Shown: positions 32,561 through 47,520, numbered from the stretch's first letter. The stretch is DNA of 64,000 nt from Symsagittifera roscoffensis (GCF_963678635.1 NC_087070.1:53470117-53534116), one strand, 5' to 3'. Made by a program: numbers and translations. The notes: generated by a model not told the origin, from the sequence alone.

Positions 32561-35500
32561 ATTTAAACACTGTGCTAAACGTAATTTAAGCATGTTTTTA
32601 ACAAAACATGTTTTACACATTGCAACCCTGCCCTTTAGTCTGAAGATTTCACCCCACGTTTTTGGCAAAGTACAATGCGCTACATTTTTAATCTAATAGA
32701 ATAGAGTTGCAACCAAAAGCAAATTAACAAATGCATGATTTTGTTTAGTAAGGATCCTACAAACTCGTCTTTGGGTGTTAAAGTAAAAAACTTATTTTTA
32801 TCTTTAAGTATTAATTCATTCGAGAGAACATCAGACGGCATTGCCGCTTATCGAGTGATTTCTCTGAAATCATTCTTCGTTTCCTGTCTATAGAAAGTAT
32901 GAGAAGAAAAACAAAACTCAATCTAATTTACTTCAAAATTTAGTGCCTGCTTTAAAACATAAAAAAACTTTCGAAGAAAATTACTGCATACACATGCTCA
33001 CAGTTTTTTTTTCTCAAGTTAGTTCCGGCAGTCTAAAAAATATATCAAAATAATAACTTGTCATTGCTTACGGGGACAAAAAACTTTTTCTTGCAGGTCT
33101 TAGAGTAGTTCCTCCGAGTATTTTAAACAAAATTTTACAAAAGACTTTACGCTGATATGAATGGAATTGTACGTATACATGAAACTCAGGATTTTGCCTT
33201 GATTTGAATAGAAGTTTCCGTATTCAATTAACTCAGGAATTTGCCCTTACATGAATGGCATCAACCGTATTAACTTAGCTCGGGAGTTTGCCCTGATTTG
33301 AATGACATCGTCCGTTTTCATTTAAATCAGGAGTTTGCTCTGATATGAATGGCCAAGTCTGTATTCAATAACTCAGCATTTTGCCCTGATAAGATTGGCA
33401 TCGCCCGCATTCATATAACTCAGGAGTTTGCCCTGATCTGAATGGCATTGTCTGTTTTCCTTTTAGTCAGGATTTTGCCCTGATATGAATGGCATCGTCC
33501 GTATTCATTTAACTCAGGAGACTGCCCTGATATGAATGGCATTATCCGTCATCATTTGTTTAGGGCGATTGCCCTGATTTGAATGGCGTTGTCCCTATTC
33601 ATATAAATCAAGAGTGTGCTGTGATTTGAATGGCGTCGTCCGTATTCATTCAACTCAGAGGTTTACCTTGAAATGAATAGCATTGTCCGTATTAAATAAA
33701 CTCAGGAGTTTGCCCTTCTCTGAATGTCATCAACCGTAATAATTTAACTCAGGAGTTTGCCCTGATATGAATGTCATCGTCCGTATTCATTTAACTCAGG
33801 AGTTTGCCCTGATATGAATGTCATCGTCCATATTCACTTAACTCAGGATTTTTCCCTGATGAGATTGGCCCGTATAAATTTAACTCAAGTTTTTGCCCTG
33901 ATTTGAATAGCATTGTCCGTATTCCTTCAACTCAGAAGTTTGCCTTGAAATGAATAGCAATGTCCGTATTAAATAAACTCAGGAGTTTGCCCTTCTCTGA
34001 ATGTCATCAACCGTAATAATTTAACTCAGGAGTTTGCCCTGATATGAATGTCATCGTCCGTATTCATTTAACTCAGGAGTTTGCCCTGATATGAATGTCA
34101 TCGTCCGTATTCATTTAACTCAGGAGTTTGCCCTGATCTGAATGGCATTGTCCGTATTCATTTAACTCAGGAGTTTGCCCTGATCTGAATGGCATTGTCT
34201 GTATTCATTTAACTAAGGATTTTTCCCTGATGAGGTTGGCATCGCCCGTATAAATTAAACTCAAGTTTTTGCCCTGAATTGAATGGCATCGTCCGTATTC
34301 ATTTAACTCAGGAGACTGCCCTAATATGAATGGCATTGTCCCTATTCATATAACTCAAGAGCGTGCTGTGATTTGAATGGCGTCGTCCATATTCATTCAA
34401 CTCAGAGGTTTACCTTGAAATGAATAGCATTGTCCGTATTAAATAAACTCAGGAGTTTGCCCTTCTCTGAATGTCATCAACCGTAATAATTTAACTCAGG
34501 AGTTTGCCCTGATATGAATGTCATCGTCCGCATTCATTTAACTCAGGAGTTTGCCCTGATTTGAATGTCATCGTCCGTATTCATTTAACTCAGGAGTTTG
34601 CCCTGATCTGAATGGCATTGTCTGTATTCATTTAACTAAGGATTTTTCCCTGATGAGGTTGGCATCGCCCGTATAAATTAAACTCAAGTTTTTGCCCTGA
34701 ATTGAATGGCATCGTCCGTATTCATTTAACTCAGGAGACTGCCCTAATATGAATGGCATTGTCCTTATTCATATAACTCAAGAGCGTGCTGTGATTTGAA
34801 TGGCGTCGTCCGTATTCATTCAACTCAAAATTTGCCCCGATTTGATTGGAATTGTCCGTCATCATTTGTTTAGGGCGATTGCCCTGATTTGAATGGCGTC
34901 GTCCGTATTCCTTCAACTCAGAGGTTTGCCTTGAAATGAATAGCATTGTCCGTATTAAATAAACTCAAAAATTTGCCCTTCTCTGAATGTCGTCAACCGT
35001 AATAATTTAACTCAGGAGTTTGCCCTGATATGAATGTCATCGTCCGTGTAAATTTATATCAGGTGGTAGCCCTGAATTGAATGACATCGTCCGTATTCAT
35101 TCAACTCAAGTGCTTGCCCTGATATGATTGGCATCGTACGTATTCAATTTACTCAATTGTTGCCCTGATAAGAACGGCGTTGTCCCTTTTCATTCAACTC
35201 AAGTGTTTGCCCCAATAAGATTGGCATCATTCGTATTCATTTAAATCAGGAATTTGCTCTGATATGAATGGCTACGTCTGTATCCAATTAACTAAGGATT
35301 TTGCCCTGATAAGATTGGCATCGCCCGTATAAATTTAACTCAAGTTTTGCCCTGATTTGAATGGCATCGTCCGTATTCATTTAACTCAGGAGACTGCCCG
35401 TATGTGAATGGCATTATCCGTCATCATTTTTTTAAGGCGATTGCCCTGATTTGAATGGCAATGTCCCTATTCATATAACTCAGGAATTTGCCCTGAATTG

Positions 35501-38500
35501 AATGGCATCGTTCGTGTTCATATTACTCAACAGTGTGCTATGAATTGAATGGCGTCGTCCGTATTCATTAAACTCAGAATTTGCCCCGATTTGATTGGCA
35601 TTGTCCGTATACATGTAACTCAGAGGTTTGCCTTAAATGAATAGCATTGTCCGTATTAAATAAACTCAGGAGTTTGCCCTTCTCTGAATGTCGTCACACG
35701 TAATAATTTAACTCAGGAGTTTGCCCTGATATGAATGCCATCGTCCGTATTCTTTTAACTCAAGAGTTTGCCCTGAAATGAATGGCGTCATCCGTGTAAA
35801 TTTAACTCAGGTGGTTGCCCTGATTTGAACGGCATTGTCCGTGTTCAATTAACTTGAGTGTTTGCACTGAATTGAATGGCATTATCCGTATTAATTCAAC
35901 TCAAGAGCTTGCCCTGATCTGAATAGTATTGTCTGATTTTCTTTAACTCAGGAGTTTGCTCTGATATGATTAGCATCGTACGTATTCATTTTACTCAAAT
36001 GTTGTCTTGATTAGAATGGTGTTGTCCCTTTTCATTAAACTGAAGTGTTTGCCCCAATATGATTGGCATCATTCGTATTCATTTATCTCAGGAGTTGGCC
36101 TTGCTACGAATGTCATTGTCCGCATACAAGTAACTCAGGAGTTTACCTGATATGAATAGCATTCCCGTATTCAATTTACGCAGGAGTTTGCCATTGTCTG
36201 AACGACCTTTTCTGTTTTATTTTAAATCAGGAATTTCCCCTGATTGAATGGCATTGTCTGTATTCATCAACTCAGGTGTTCGACCTGATTTTAATGGCAA
36301 TTCAGTAATCATTTAACTCAGGAGTTTGCTTTGAAACGAATGTCAACGTATTTTTTCATTCAGCTCAGGAGTCTGTCCTGATGTGAATGGCATTGTCTGT
36401 ATAAATTGCACTCAGGAGTCTGTCCTGATATGAATGGCATCGTTCGTGTTTAATTTACTCAGGAGTTTGCCCTGATATGAATGGCGTCGTCCATAATCTT
36501 TTAACTCAGGAGTTTGAACTGATAGGAAAAGCATTGTCCGTATTCATTTAACTCAGGAGTTTGCTTTGGTCTGAATGGCAACTTCTGTGTTCATTCACTT
36601 CAAGTGTTTGCCCTGATATGAAAGGCATTATCCGTGTTCATTCACTTCAGGTGTTTGCCCGGATTTGAAAGGTATTATCCGTTTTCGTTTAACTCAGGAG
36701 GTTGCCCTGATCTGAATGGGATGGTCCGTATACAAGTAATTGAGTAGTGTGCCTTGATTTTAATGCAATTGTCTGTATTCATTCATTTGCCCTTATATGA
36801 ATGGCATCAACCGTATTAATTTAAATCAGGAGTTTGCCCTGAGATGAATGGGATCGTCCGTATTTTTTTAACTCAGGAGTTTGCTTTAGTCTGAAATGCA
36901 ATGTCTGTGTTCGTTTGCCTCAAGAGTTTGTCTTGATATGAAAGGCATTATCCGTGTTCATTTAACTCAGGAGTTTGCCTTGATCTAAAAGGTATTGTCT
37001 GTATTCCTCTAACTCAGGAGATTGAATTGATATGAATGTCATAGTTCGTGTTCTTTTACCAAGGAGGTTGCCCTGATATAACTTGGATAGTTCGTATACA
37101 AATAACTGAGTAGTTTGCCTTGATATGGATGGCATTGTCCGTATTCATTCATTTCAGGAGTTTACCCTGATATGAATGGCAGCGTCCTTATTTATTTAAC
37201 TCAGAAGGTTGCGCTTATATGAATGGCATCAACAGCATTAATTTAACTCAGGAGTTTGCCTTGATATGAATGGCATCGTCCGTGTTCATTTAACTCAGAA
37301 GCTTGCTTTGGTCTGAAGGACAACGTCTGGGATTCATTTAAATCAGGAGTTTAGCCTGATTTGACGGGCATCGTCCGCATTCAGTTAGTTCAGGAATTTG
37401 CCCTGATATGACTGGCTTTTTCTGTATTCATTTAATTCAGGATTTTGCCCTGATCTGAATGGAAATTTTTGTCTTCCTTTATCTCAGTAATTTGCCCTGA
37501 TATCAATGGCTTTGTCCGTTTTCATAAACCTTAAGAGTTCGCCCTGATATGAATGGGATATTCTATATAATACTAACTCAAGAGTTTGCCTTGATATGAA
37601 TTGCATTGTATGCATTCATTTATTTCAAGAATTTTTCCTGTTTTGAATGGTATCATCCGTATTAATATAACTCAGAAGTTTGCCCTGAGAGGAATGGCAT
37701 CGTCCGTATTCATTTAACTCTAACGGTCTGAATGGCAACGTCTTTGATCATTTACTTCAAGTGTTTGCCCTGATTGGAAAGGTATCATCCGTTTTGTTTT
37801 AACTCAAGAGGTTGCCCTGATCTGAATGGGATGGTCCGTATACAAGTAACTGAGTAGTTTGCCTTGATTTTAATGCAATTGTCCGTATTCATTCATTCCA
37901 GGAGTTTGCCTTGATATAATTGGCATCGTCCGTATTCATTTCACTCAGGAAACTGCCCTGATTTGAATGGCATTGTCCCTATTCATATAAATCAAGAGTG
38001 TGCTGTGATTTGAATGGCGTCGTCCTTATTCATTCAACTCAGAATTTGCCCCGATTTGATTGGCATTGTCCGTACACATGTAACTCAGTGGTTTGCCTTG
38101 AAATGAATAGCATTGTCCGTATTAAATAAACTCAGGAGTTTTCACTTCTCGAATGACATCAACCGTAATAAATTAACTCAAGAGTTTGCCCTTCTCTGAA
38201 TGTCATCAACCGTAATAAATTAACTCAGGAGTTTGCCCTGATATGAATGTGATCGTGCGTATTCATTTAACTCAGGAGTTTGCCCTGATCTGAATGGCTA
38301 TGTTCGTTTTCATATAACTCAGGAGTTTGACCTGACATGATTGGCAATATCGTATACATGTAACTCGTAAGTTTTCCTTAATATGAATGGCATTGTCTTG
38401 TTCATGGGAGTTTGCCCTTGTTTGAATGGCATCAACCGTAATAATATAACTCAGGAGTTTGCCCTGAAATGAAAGGCACCCTCCGTATTCTTTTAACTCA

Positions 38501-39449
38501 GGAGTTTGCCCTGATCTGATTGGTATTGCCTGTAATCCTTTAACACATTTGAACTGATATGAATAGCATTGTTCGTGTTCTTTTTACTAAGGAGTTTGCC
38601 CTGATATGAATGGGATGGTCCGTATACATGTAATTCAGATGTTTGCCCCGAGACGAATGGCAAGGTCCGTATACATGAAACTCAAAAGTTTTTTCTTGAT
38701 ACGATGAATTTGTCCGTGTTCACTTAACTAAAAAATTGCCCTGAGATGAATGGCCGTATTCATTTACCTCAGGATTTTGCTTTAGTCTGAAAAGCAATGC
38801 CTGTATTCATTTACCTCAGGAGTTTGCCCTAAAATGAAAGGTATTGTCCGTATAAATTTAACGCAGGTATTTGCCGTGCTTTGATTTGCTTCATCCGCAT
38901 TCAGTTAACTCAGGAGTTTTTCTTGATTTGAATAGCATTTTCTGAATTCATTCAACGCAGGAGTTTGCCCTGATCTGATTGGCTTATTTGTCTTCCTTTA
39001 ACTAAGGGTTTTAAATGGTATTAATGGCACCGTCCGTATTCAGTTGACTCAAGATTTTGACTCAATGGTTATGGCATTATCCGTAATCATTTAACACAGG
39101 ATTTTGCCCTGATCTGAATGCGCTTTCTGTATTCCTGTATATCAGGAGTTTGCCATGATATGAATGGCCTTGTCCGTTTTCATATAACTCATGAGTTTGC
39201 CTCCATATGAATGGTATAGTCTGTATTCAAGTAACTCAGGGGTTGCCCCGATATGAATGGCATCGTCGGTAATCCGTAAACTCAGAAGTTTTTCCTTGAT
39301 ATGAATGACATTGTCCGTATTCAGTTAACTCAAGCTTGCCTTGATTTGAATGGCATCGTCCGTATTCATTAACTCAAGATTTTGCCCTGGTACGATGGTC
39401 ATCGTCAGTATTTAGTTAACTCAAGCTTGTGCCCCAATAGGTATGGCAT

Positions 39450-39873
39450 CAGGGGCGGATCTAGGATTTTCTCGAGGGGGGGGGGGGGGGGGGGCGGATT
39501 TTCAAAAAATTTTGACGACCTTTTTTTTTTTAGGTCGACCAAATTGATTTTTATTTTTCGCGCTCTCCCAAAGCGCTGTTTTGCCCCTATTTTGGCTAAA
39601 TTTCTGCGCCGCAGCCAAATTTTTGAAAAAACAGTCAAAAAAAGGCACTTTTTGAAAAATTTTGACAAAAAAAAATGCGTTTTTTTGGCGCGCGCTCCCC
39701 CTCAAAAATAGCATATATTGGCGCCAAAGGCGCCTTTAGAAAAATTTTAGGGTCGGTCGGCCAAAAATGGATTTCTGAAAAAGTATCAAAGGGGGGACCC
39801 TTTGGGTCGGCAGGGGGTCAAATCCCTGAGGAAAAAGCGTCCGCCCCCCGCCCCCCCCCCAAATCCGCCCCTG
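39450..39873. mobile_element. hAT-type non-autonomous element (MITE) in the satellite
   Basis: 424 bp, starting caggggcggatctaggattt and ending aaatccgcccctg (terminal inverted repeat caggggcggat), flanked by the 8-bp duplication TATGGCAT (39442-39449 and 39874-39881), a piece of the satellite unit. An 8-bp target duplication and CAGGGGCGGAT-type ends are hallmarks of hAT elements. A run of G (39475-39494) and a run of C (about 39850-39860) lie just inside the ends. No transposase. Confidence 0.92.
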
Positions 39874-41249
39874 TATGGCATTATCCATATTCATTTAAAC
39901 CAGGAGTTTGCCCTGATCTAAATGATTTTTTTCCGTATTCCTTTGACTCAGGATTTTAACCTGATTTGAGAGGCATCGTATCGTCTGTATAAATTTCACT
40001 CAGCTGTTTGCCTTGATATGAATGACATTGTGCGTTTTCGTTTAACTCAAGATATTGCCCTGATATGAAATGCATCGTCTGTATTCGTTAACTCAGGATT
40101 TTGCCCTGGTATGATTGACATCGTCGGTATTTAGTTAACTCCAGCTTTTGCCCCGATAGGTATGGCATTATCTGTATTCATTTAACGCAGGAGTTTTCCT
40201 TGATCTGAATGGAATTTTCTGTATTCCTCTAACTCATGACTTTGCCCTAATATGAATGGGCTTGGGATATGCGTATACAAGTAAATCTGAAGTTTGCCCT
40301 GACATGTAAGTATAAAAGTAACTCAGGTATACCCGTCCGTATAAAAGTAACTCAGGTATTTGCTGTGATTTGATTGGCTTCATCCGATTTAAATAACTCA
40401 GGAGTTTTTCTTGATTTGATTAGCATTTTCTGAATTCATTCAACGCAGGAGTTTGCCCTGATCTGATTGGCTCATGTTGTCTTCCTTTTTAATTAAGGGC
40501 TTTACCCTGGTCCGTATTCAGTTGACTCAAGATTTTGTCTCAATGGTTATGGCATTATCCGTAATCATTTAACACAGGTTTTTGCCCTGATCTGAATGCG
40601 CTTTCTGTGTTCCTGTATATCAGGAGTTTGCCTTGATATGAATGGCCTTGTCCGTTTTCATATAACTCATGAGTTTGCCTCCAAATGAATGATATAGTCT
40701 GTATTCAAGTAACTCAGGGGTTGCCCCGATATAAATGGCATCGTCGGTATTCCGTAAACTCAGAAGTTTTTCCTTGATATGAATTAAATTGTCCGTGTTC
40801 ATTTAACTGAGGAGTTTGCCTTGATATGAAATCCATCGTCCGTAATCATTAACTCAGGTTTCTGCCCTGGTTTGAATGACATTGTCCGTATTCAGTTAAC
40901 TCAAGCTTGCCCTAACATGTATGGCAGCTTGCAGCTTGCCCTAATAATATGGAGTTTGCCATAATATGGAGTTTGCCCTTGTATGTATGGCATCGTGCGT
41001 TTTTATTTAACTCAGGAGTTTGCCCTGGTATGAATAACATCTGAATGGCATTGTCTTTCTTTAACTCATGAGTTTGCGCTGATATGAATGGGGTAGGCGT
41101 ATACAAATAACTCAGGAATTTGCCCTGATATGGGTATCATCGTCCGTGTTGCTTCAACTCAGGAATTGATGGTCATCGTCCGTATTCTTTTAACTCCGAA
41201 ATTTTTCTTGATATGAAAGGCATTTTCCGTTTTCGTTTAACTCAGGAGT

Positions 41250-42250
41250 TTGCCCTGATATGAAAGTCATCGTCAACATTCATTTAATTCAAGGGTTTGT
41301 CGTGGTATGAAATGCATTGTCCGTATTCAATAACTCAGGATTTGGCTCTGGTAGGAATGACATTGTCCATATTCAGTTAACTCAAGCTTTTGACCCGATA
41401 GGTATGGCATTATCTGTATTCATTTAACGCTGGAGTTTTCACTGATCGGATTTTTTTTTCTGTAGTCCTTCAACTCATGAGTTTGCCCTGATATGAATGG
41501 GATATTCCGTATACAAGTATCTCAGGAGTTTGCCCTGATATGAAAATCATAGTCCGTATTCCTTTAAATCAGGAGTTTGCCCTGATTTGAATGGCTTTGT
41601 CGGTTTTCATATAACTCATGAGTTTGCCTTGAGATGAATGACATTGTCCGTGTTGATTTAACTCAGGAGTTTGCCCTCATAAGAATGGCAATGTTTCATT
41701 TCATTTAACTCAAGAGTTTGCGCTGGTATGAATGGGAATGTCCGTTTTAATTTAACTCGGATGTTTACCCTGATATGAAAGTCATCGTCAACATTCATTT
41801 AATTCAAGGGTTTGTCGTGTTATGAAATGCATTGTCCGTATTCAATAACTCAGGATTTTGCTCTGGTAGGAATGACATTGTCCATATTCAGTTAACTCAA
41901 GCTTTTGACCCGATAGGTATGGCATTATCTGTATTCATTTAACGCTGGAGTTTTCACTGATCGGAATTTTTTTTCTGTAGTCCTTCAACTCATGAGTTTG
42001 CCCTGATATAAATGGGATATTCCGTATACAAGTATCTCAGGAGTTTGCCCTGATATGAAAATCATCGTCCGTATTCCTTTAACTCAGGAGTTTGCCCTGA
42101 TTTGAATGGCTTTGTCGGTTTTCATATAACTCATGAGTTTGCCTTGAGATGAATGGCATTGTCCGTGTTGATTTAACTCAGGAGTTTGCCCTCATAAAAA
42201 TGGCAATGTTTCATTTCATTTAACTCAAGAGTTTGCCCTGGTATAAATGG
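41250..42250 (+). repeat. 528-bp duplication inside the satellite (11 units)
   Basis: The run starting near 41260 (gtcatcgtcaacattcattt) recurs at 41780 with the same unusual unit variants in the same order (gtttgtcgtg, aacgctggagttttcactga). The offset is 528 bp, exactly eleven 48-bp units, as expected from unequal crossing-over. Confidence 0.8.
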
Positions 42251-45200
42251 GAATGTCCGTTTTAATTTACCCTGATATGAAACTCATCGTACGTAATCTT
42301 TTAACTCAGGAGTTTGTATTCAATTAAGGGCATCGTCCGTATTCAATTAACTCAGGAAAGTGCCTTGATTTGAATGGCATCGTCCGTATTCATTAACTCA
42401 GGATTTTGCCCTGGTATGAATGACATCGTCAGTATTTAGTTAACTCAAGCTTTTGCCCCGATAGGTTTGGCATTATCCGTATTCATTTAACCCAGGAGTT
42501 TGCCCTGATCTGAATCATTTTTTCTGTATTCCTCTGACTTAGGATTTTGCCCTGATTTTAGAGCCATCGTACCGTCTGTATAAAATCAACACAACTGTTT
42601 GCACTGCTTTGAATGACATCGTCCGCTTTTATTGAACTTAGGAATTTGCCCTCATATGAATGGCATTGTCTGTATCCATTTAGCGCAGGAGTTTGCCCTG
42701 ATCTGAAGGGGCATTTTCGGTTTTCCTTCAACTCAGGAGTTTGCCCTGGTATGAATGGCATCGTTCGTAATCAGTTAACTCAGGACTTTAACCTTATATG
42801 TGTGGCTTATAATCCGTATTCATTTAACGCAGGAGTTTGCCTCGATCTGAATGGCATTGTCTGTATTCCTAACTCATTTGTATGCCCTAATATGAATGGG
42901 ATAGGCGTATACAAGTAACTCTGAAGATTGCCCTGACATGAATGGCATCCTCCGAATAAAAGTAACTCAGGTGTTTGCCTTGCTTTGAAAGGCCTCGTCC
43001 GTATAAATTAAACTCAGGTGATTGTCCTGGTGTAAATGGCATCGTCCGTATTCAGTTAACTCAAGCTTTTGCCCCGATAGGTATTGTATTATCCGTATTC
43101 ATTTAACCCAGGAGTTTGCCCTGATCTGAATGACTTTTTTGTATTCCTTTGACTCAGGTTTTTGCCCTGATTTTAAAGGCATCGTATCGTCTGTATAAAA
43201 TAACTCAGCTGTTTGCACTGCTTTGAATGGCATCATCCGCTTTTATTCAACCTAGAAGTGTGCCCTCATATGAATGGCATTGTCTGTATCTTTTTAACGC
43301 AGGAGTTTGCCCTGATCTGAAGGGGCATTTTCGGTATTCCTTCAACTCAGGAGTTTGCCCTGGTATGAATGGCATTGTTCATAATCAGTTTACTCAGGAC
43401 TTTGCCCTGGTATGAATGACAATTTCCGTAATCCTCTAACTCATGAGTATGCACTAATTTTAATGGGATAGGCGTATCAAGTAGCTCTGAAGTTTGCCCT
43501 GACATGAATGGCATCGTCCATATAAAAATAACTCTGTGTTTGCCTTGATTTGAAAGGCCTCGTCCGTATAAATTAAACTAAGGAACTTGCCTTGATATGA
43601 ATGGCCTTGTCCGTTTTCATTTAACTCAAGAGTTTTCCCTGATATGAAATGCATCTTCCGTTTTCATTAACTCAGGTTTTTGCCCTGGTATGAATGACAT
43701 TGTCCGTATTCAGTTAACTCAAGCTTTTGCTCCGATAGTTATGGCATTATCCGTATTCATCTAACCCGGGAGTTTGCCCTGATCTGAATGATTTTTCCGT
43801 ATTCCTTTGATTCAGGTTTTTGCCTGATTTGATAGGCATCATCTGTATTCATTTGACTCAGGAGTTTGCCCTGATCTGAATAATTTTTTTTCTTTATTTC
43901 TTTGACTCATGATTTTGCCCTGATATGAATGACATCTTCCATATTCCCTTATTTCAGGAGTTTGCCTTGGTTTGAATGGCTTTGTCGGTTTTCCTATAAC
44001 TCATGAGTTTGCTCTGATAAGATTGGCATTGTCCGTAATCTTTAAACTCAGAACTTTTTCCTTGATATGAATGGCATTGTCCGTGTTCATGTAAGTCAGG
44101 AGTTTGCCCTTATATGAATGACATCAACCGTATTATTTCAATTCAGGAGTTTGCTTTGGTCTGAGTGGTAACGTCGGTTATCATTTAACTCAGTAGTTCG
44201 CCCTGATATTATAAACATCATCCGTATAAAATTAACTTAGTTGTTTGTCCAGATATGAATGGCATTGTCCGCAAACAAGTAACTCAGGAGTTTGCCATGA
44301 TATGAAGGGCATTGTCAATATACAAGCAACTCAGGAGTTTGCCCTTATATGATTGATATTGTCCCTATACAAGTAACTCAGGTGTTTGCCGTGATACGAA
44401 TTGCATCGTCAATTTTCATTTTATTCGGGATTTTTCCCTGATTCGAAATGCATCGTCCGTATTTATTAACTCAGAGTTTTGCTCTGATATGGTTGGCATT
44501 GTCCGTATGCAATTGTATCAGTAGTAGGTCCTGATGTAAATGATTTGAAGGTATCGTCCGATTTCATTTAAACAAGGAAGCAGGAGTTTACCCATGATAT
44601 GAAAGGCATCAACTGTATTTTTATAAATAAGGTGGTTGCCTTGATATGAGGACATCGTCCGTATTCATTTAATCAAGAGTTTGCCTTAAAATGAATGATA
44701 TTGTCCGTAATATGGATTGCTTCGTCCGTGTTCATATATTTCAGGAGTTTGCCCAGATATGAATGGCATTGTCCGTAAACAAGTAAACAAGTAACTCAGG
44801 AGTTTGCCTTGATATGAATGACACTGTCTGTATACGAGCAACTCAGGAGTTTGCTCTAATATGATTGATATGGTCCGTATACAAGTAACGCGAGAGTTCA
44901 CCCTGATCTGAATGCTTTTTTCTGTATTAATTTGACTCATGAGTTTGCCGTGATAAGAATGGCATTGTTCGTATTCTTTTAACTCAGGAGTTTGCTTTGG
45001 TCTGAATGGCAACGTCTGTGATCATTTAACTCAGGAATTTGCCCTGATATTAGTAACATTGTCCGTATAAAATAACTCAGGTGTTTACCCAGATTTGAAT
45101 AGCCTCGTCTGCTTTCAGTTAACTCAGAACTTTTCACTGATTTGAAAGGCATTCTCTGTATTAAATAAACGCAGGTGTTTGCCCTGATTTGAATGGTAGT

Positions 45201-47422
45201 CCGCATTCAATTAACTCAGGATTTTACCCTGATATATATGGCATTATCTGAATTCATTTACCGCAGGAGTTTGCCCTGATCTGAATGATTTTCTCTGTAT
45301 TCTTTTAACTCAGGAGTTCGCCCTGATATTAGTAACATCGTCCGAATAAAATAAATTCAGGTGTTCGCCCTGTTTTGATTGGCATAGTCCGCATTCAGTT
45401 AACGTAGGATTTTACCCTGATATATATGGCATAATCTGAATTCATTTAACGCAGGAGTTTGCCCGGATCTGAATGCTTTTTTCTGTATTCTTTTAACTCA
45501 TGAGTTTGCCTGATGTGAATGGGATAGTCCGTATACAAGTAAATCAAGCTTTTGCCCCGTTAGGTATGGCGTTATCTGTTTTCATTTCACTCAGGAGTTT
45601 GCCCTTATATGAATGGGATCAATCGTAATAAATTAGCTCAGAATTTATTTTGGTCTGAATGGCAACGTCTGTGATCATTCAACTCAAGATTTTGCCCTGA
45701 TATTATTAACATCGTCCGTATACAATTAACTCAGCTGCTTGCCCTGATTTGAATGGCATCGTCCGCATTCAGTTAACTCAGGATTATGCCCTGATTTGAA
45801 AGGCATTGTCTGTATTAAATAAACTCAAGTGTTTGCCCTGATTTGAATGGCATAGTCCGCATTAAGTTAACTCAGGATTTTACCCTGTTATATATGGCAT
45901 TATCTGAATTCATGTAACGCAGGAGTTTCCCTGATCTGAATGATTTTTCTGTATTCTTTTAATCCATGAGTTTGCCCTGATGTGAATAGGATAGTCCGTA
46001 TACAAGTAAATCAAGCTTCTGCCCCAATAGGTATTGCGTTATCCGTCTTTATTTAACTCAGGTGTTTGTGATTATATGAATGGCATCAGCCATAATAAAC
46101 TAACTCAGGAGTTTGCTTTGGTCTGAATGGCAACGTCTGTGATCATTTAACTCAGGAGTTCGCCCTGACATTAGTAACATCGTCCGTATAAAATATATTC
46201 AGGTGTTTGCCCTGTTTTGAATGGCATAGTCCGCATTCAGTTAACTCAGGATTTTGCCCTGATTTGAAAGGCATTGTCTGTATAAAAAAAACTCAGGTGT
46301 TTGCCCTGATTTGAATGGCATCGTCCGCATTCAGTTAACTCAGGATTTTACCCTGATAGATATGGCATTATCTGAATTCATTTACCGCAGGAGTTTGCCC
46401 TGATCTGAATGATTTTTTCTGTATTCCTTTAACTCATGAGTTTGCCCTGATATGAATGGGATATTCCGTACAGGAGTAACTCAAGCTTTTGAACCAATAG
46501 GTATGGCATTATCTGTGTTCATTTAAATCAGGTGTTTGCCCTGATATGAATATCATCCTCCGTATTCTCTTAACTCAAGACTTTGCCCTGATTTGAATGG
46601 CTTTGTTGTCTGTATTCTTTTAACTCAGAACTTTTCCCTTGATATGAATGGCATTGGCCGTGTTCAGTTAACTCAGGATTTTGCCTTAAAATGAAAGGAT
46701 TTTGCCTTAAAAACATCATCTATATTCCCTTAATTCAGGAATTTGCCCTGATTTGAATGGCTTTGTCCGTAAACATTTAACTCAGGAGTGTGCCCTGATA
46801 TGAATGGCATTACCACTTTCATCTACTTCAGGAGTTAGCCCTTATATGAATAGCATCAACCGTGTTAATTTAACTCAAGAATTTACTCTGATATGAATGG
46901 CAATAACCATGTACTTGTAACTCAGTATGTTGCCTTAATATGAGAGGAATTTTCCGTATTCATTTAACTCAGGATTTTCCCCTGACTTGAATGGCATCTT
47001 CCGTATTTAATTAATTCAGGAATTTGCCCTTAAATGAATAGCATTGTCCGTCTTCATATCAATGAGGCTTTTGTCCTGATATGAATGGCATCAACCCCAT
47101 TATTTTAACTCAAGAGTTTAAATCGATTTGAATGGCAATAACCGAAAACTTGTAACTCAGGATGTTGCCTTAATTTGACTGGCATCGTCTATATACATTA
47201 TCTCAGGAGTTTGTGTTCTGATTTCAAATAGAAACAGAAACATGAATTATTTTATTGCGTTCACAAAATGTGACGCCGCCGCCACCACCAAAAGAAATAT
47301 GTTTTTATTCCCTTGCAAAAGGAAGGGAAATGCTATTGGAATAATTCGTATAACGTTTTAAGCATTGAGAATTGAAACGACTATTCTCATTCAAAGCAAA
47401 TATTAACAATTCCTCTCGTGAA

Positions 47423-47520
47423 ATACGAGCATACGAAACCTTCTTCTCGTAAAATACGAATGTACGAATAGAGAATACGAAGTTAAGAAGTAACTTCTCA
47501 TTTGATACGAAAAGTGGCGT
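47423..47520 (+). promoter_or_regulatory. Cluster of ATACGA motifs in U3
   Basis: ATACGA occurs at least five times within 100 bp (47423, 47431, 47453, 47475 and 47515, plus GTACGA at 47463), just upstream of the TATA box. Such clustering suggests a binding site for a host transcription factor. Two of the copies in the 3' LTR are changed or shifted. Confidence 0.45.

Larger units (their letters stand above)
30670..33149. other. Intergenic between peptide gene and satellite
   Basis: Mostly AT-rich. Two less AT-rich islands (31708-31863, 32384-32560) look coding in composition and are listed separately. A duplicated phrase (ttaattccgatcagttctct type) occurs at 32055-32120. Confidence 0.4.
33150..47213 (+). 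repeat. Satellite array, ~48-bp unit (left block)
   Basis: About 14 kb of head-to-tail degenerate units of about 48 bp. Typical unit in two parts: tttaactcaggagtttgccc and tgatatgaatggcatcgtcc, then gtattcat. Units vary by substitutions and small indels. Groups of units recur together (for example the set with ttaaataaactcaggagttt at about 33700, 33970, 34440, 34950, 35660 and 38130). The block is interrupted by a hAT-type MITE at 39450-39873 and ends where the LTR element is inserted. Open frames in it come from the 48-bp (16-codon) period, not from genes. It may be pericentromeric or subtelomeric heterochromatin. Confidence 0.97.

Noticed and set aside
39382-39711. ORFs with poly-Gly or poly-Pro on both strands
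   Set aside because: They come from the G run of the hAT-type MITE and its satellite flank.
34731-46000. Many ORFs with repeated GQTPEL and CHSYQGK strings
   Set aside because: Translation of the 48-bp satellite; frames break repeatedly and the typical unit has stops.
33150-47213. CRISPR-like regular array
   Set aside because: Units are contiguous without spacers and the context is eukaryotic.
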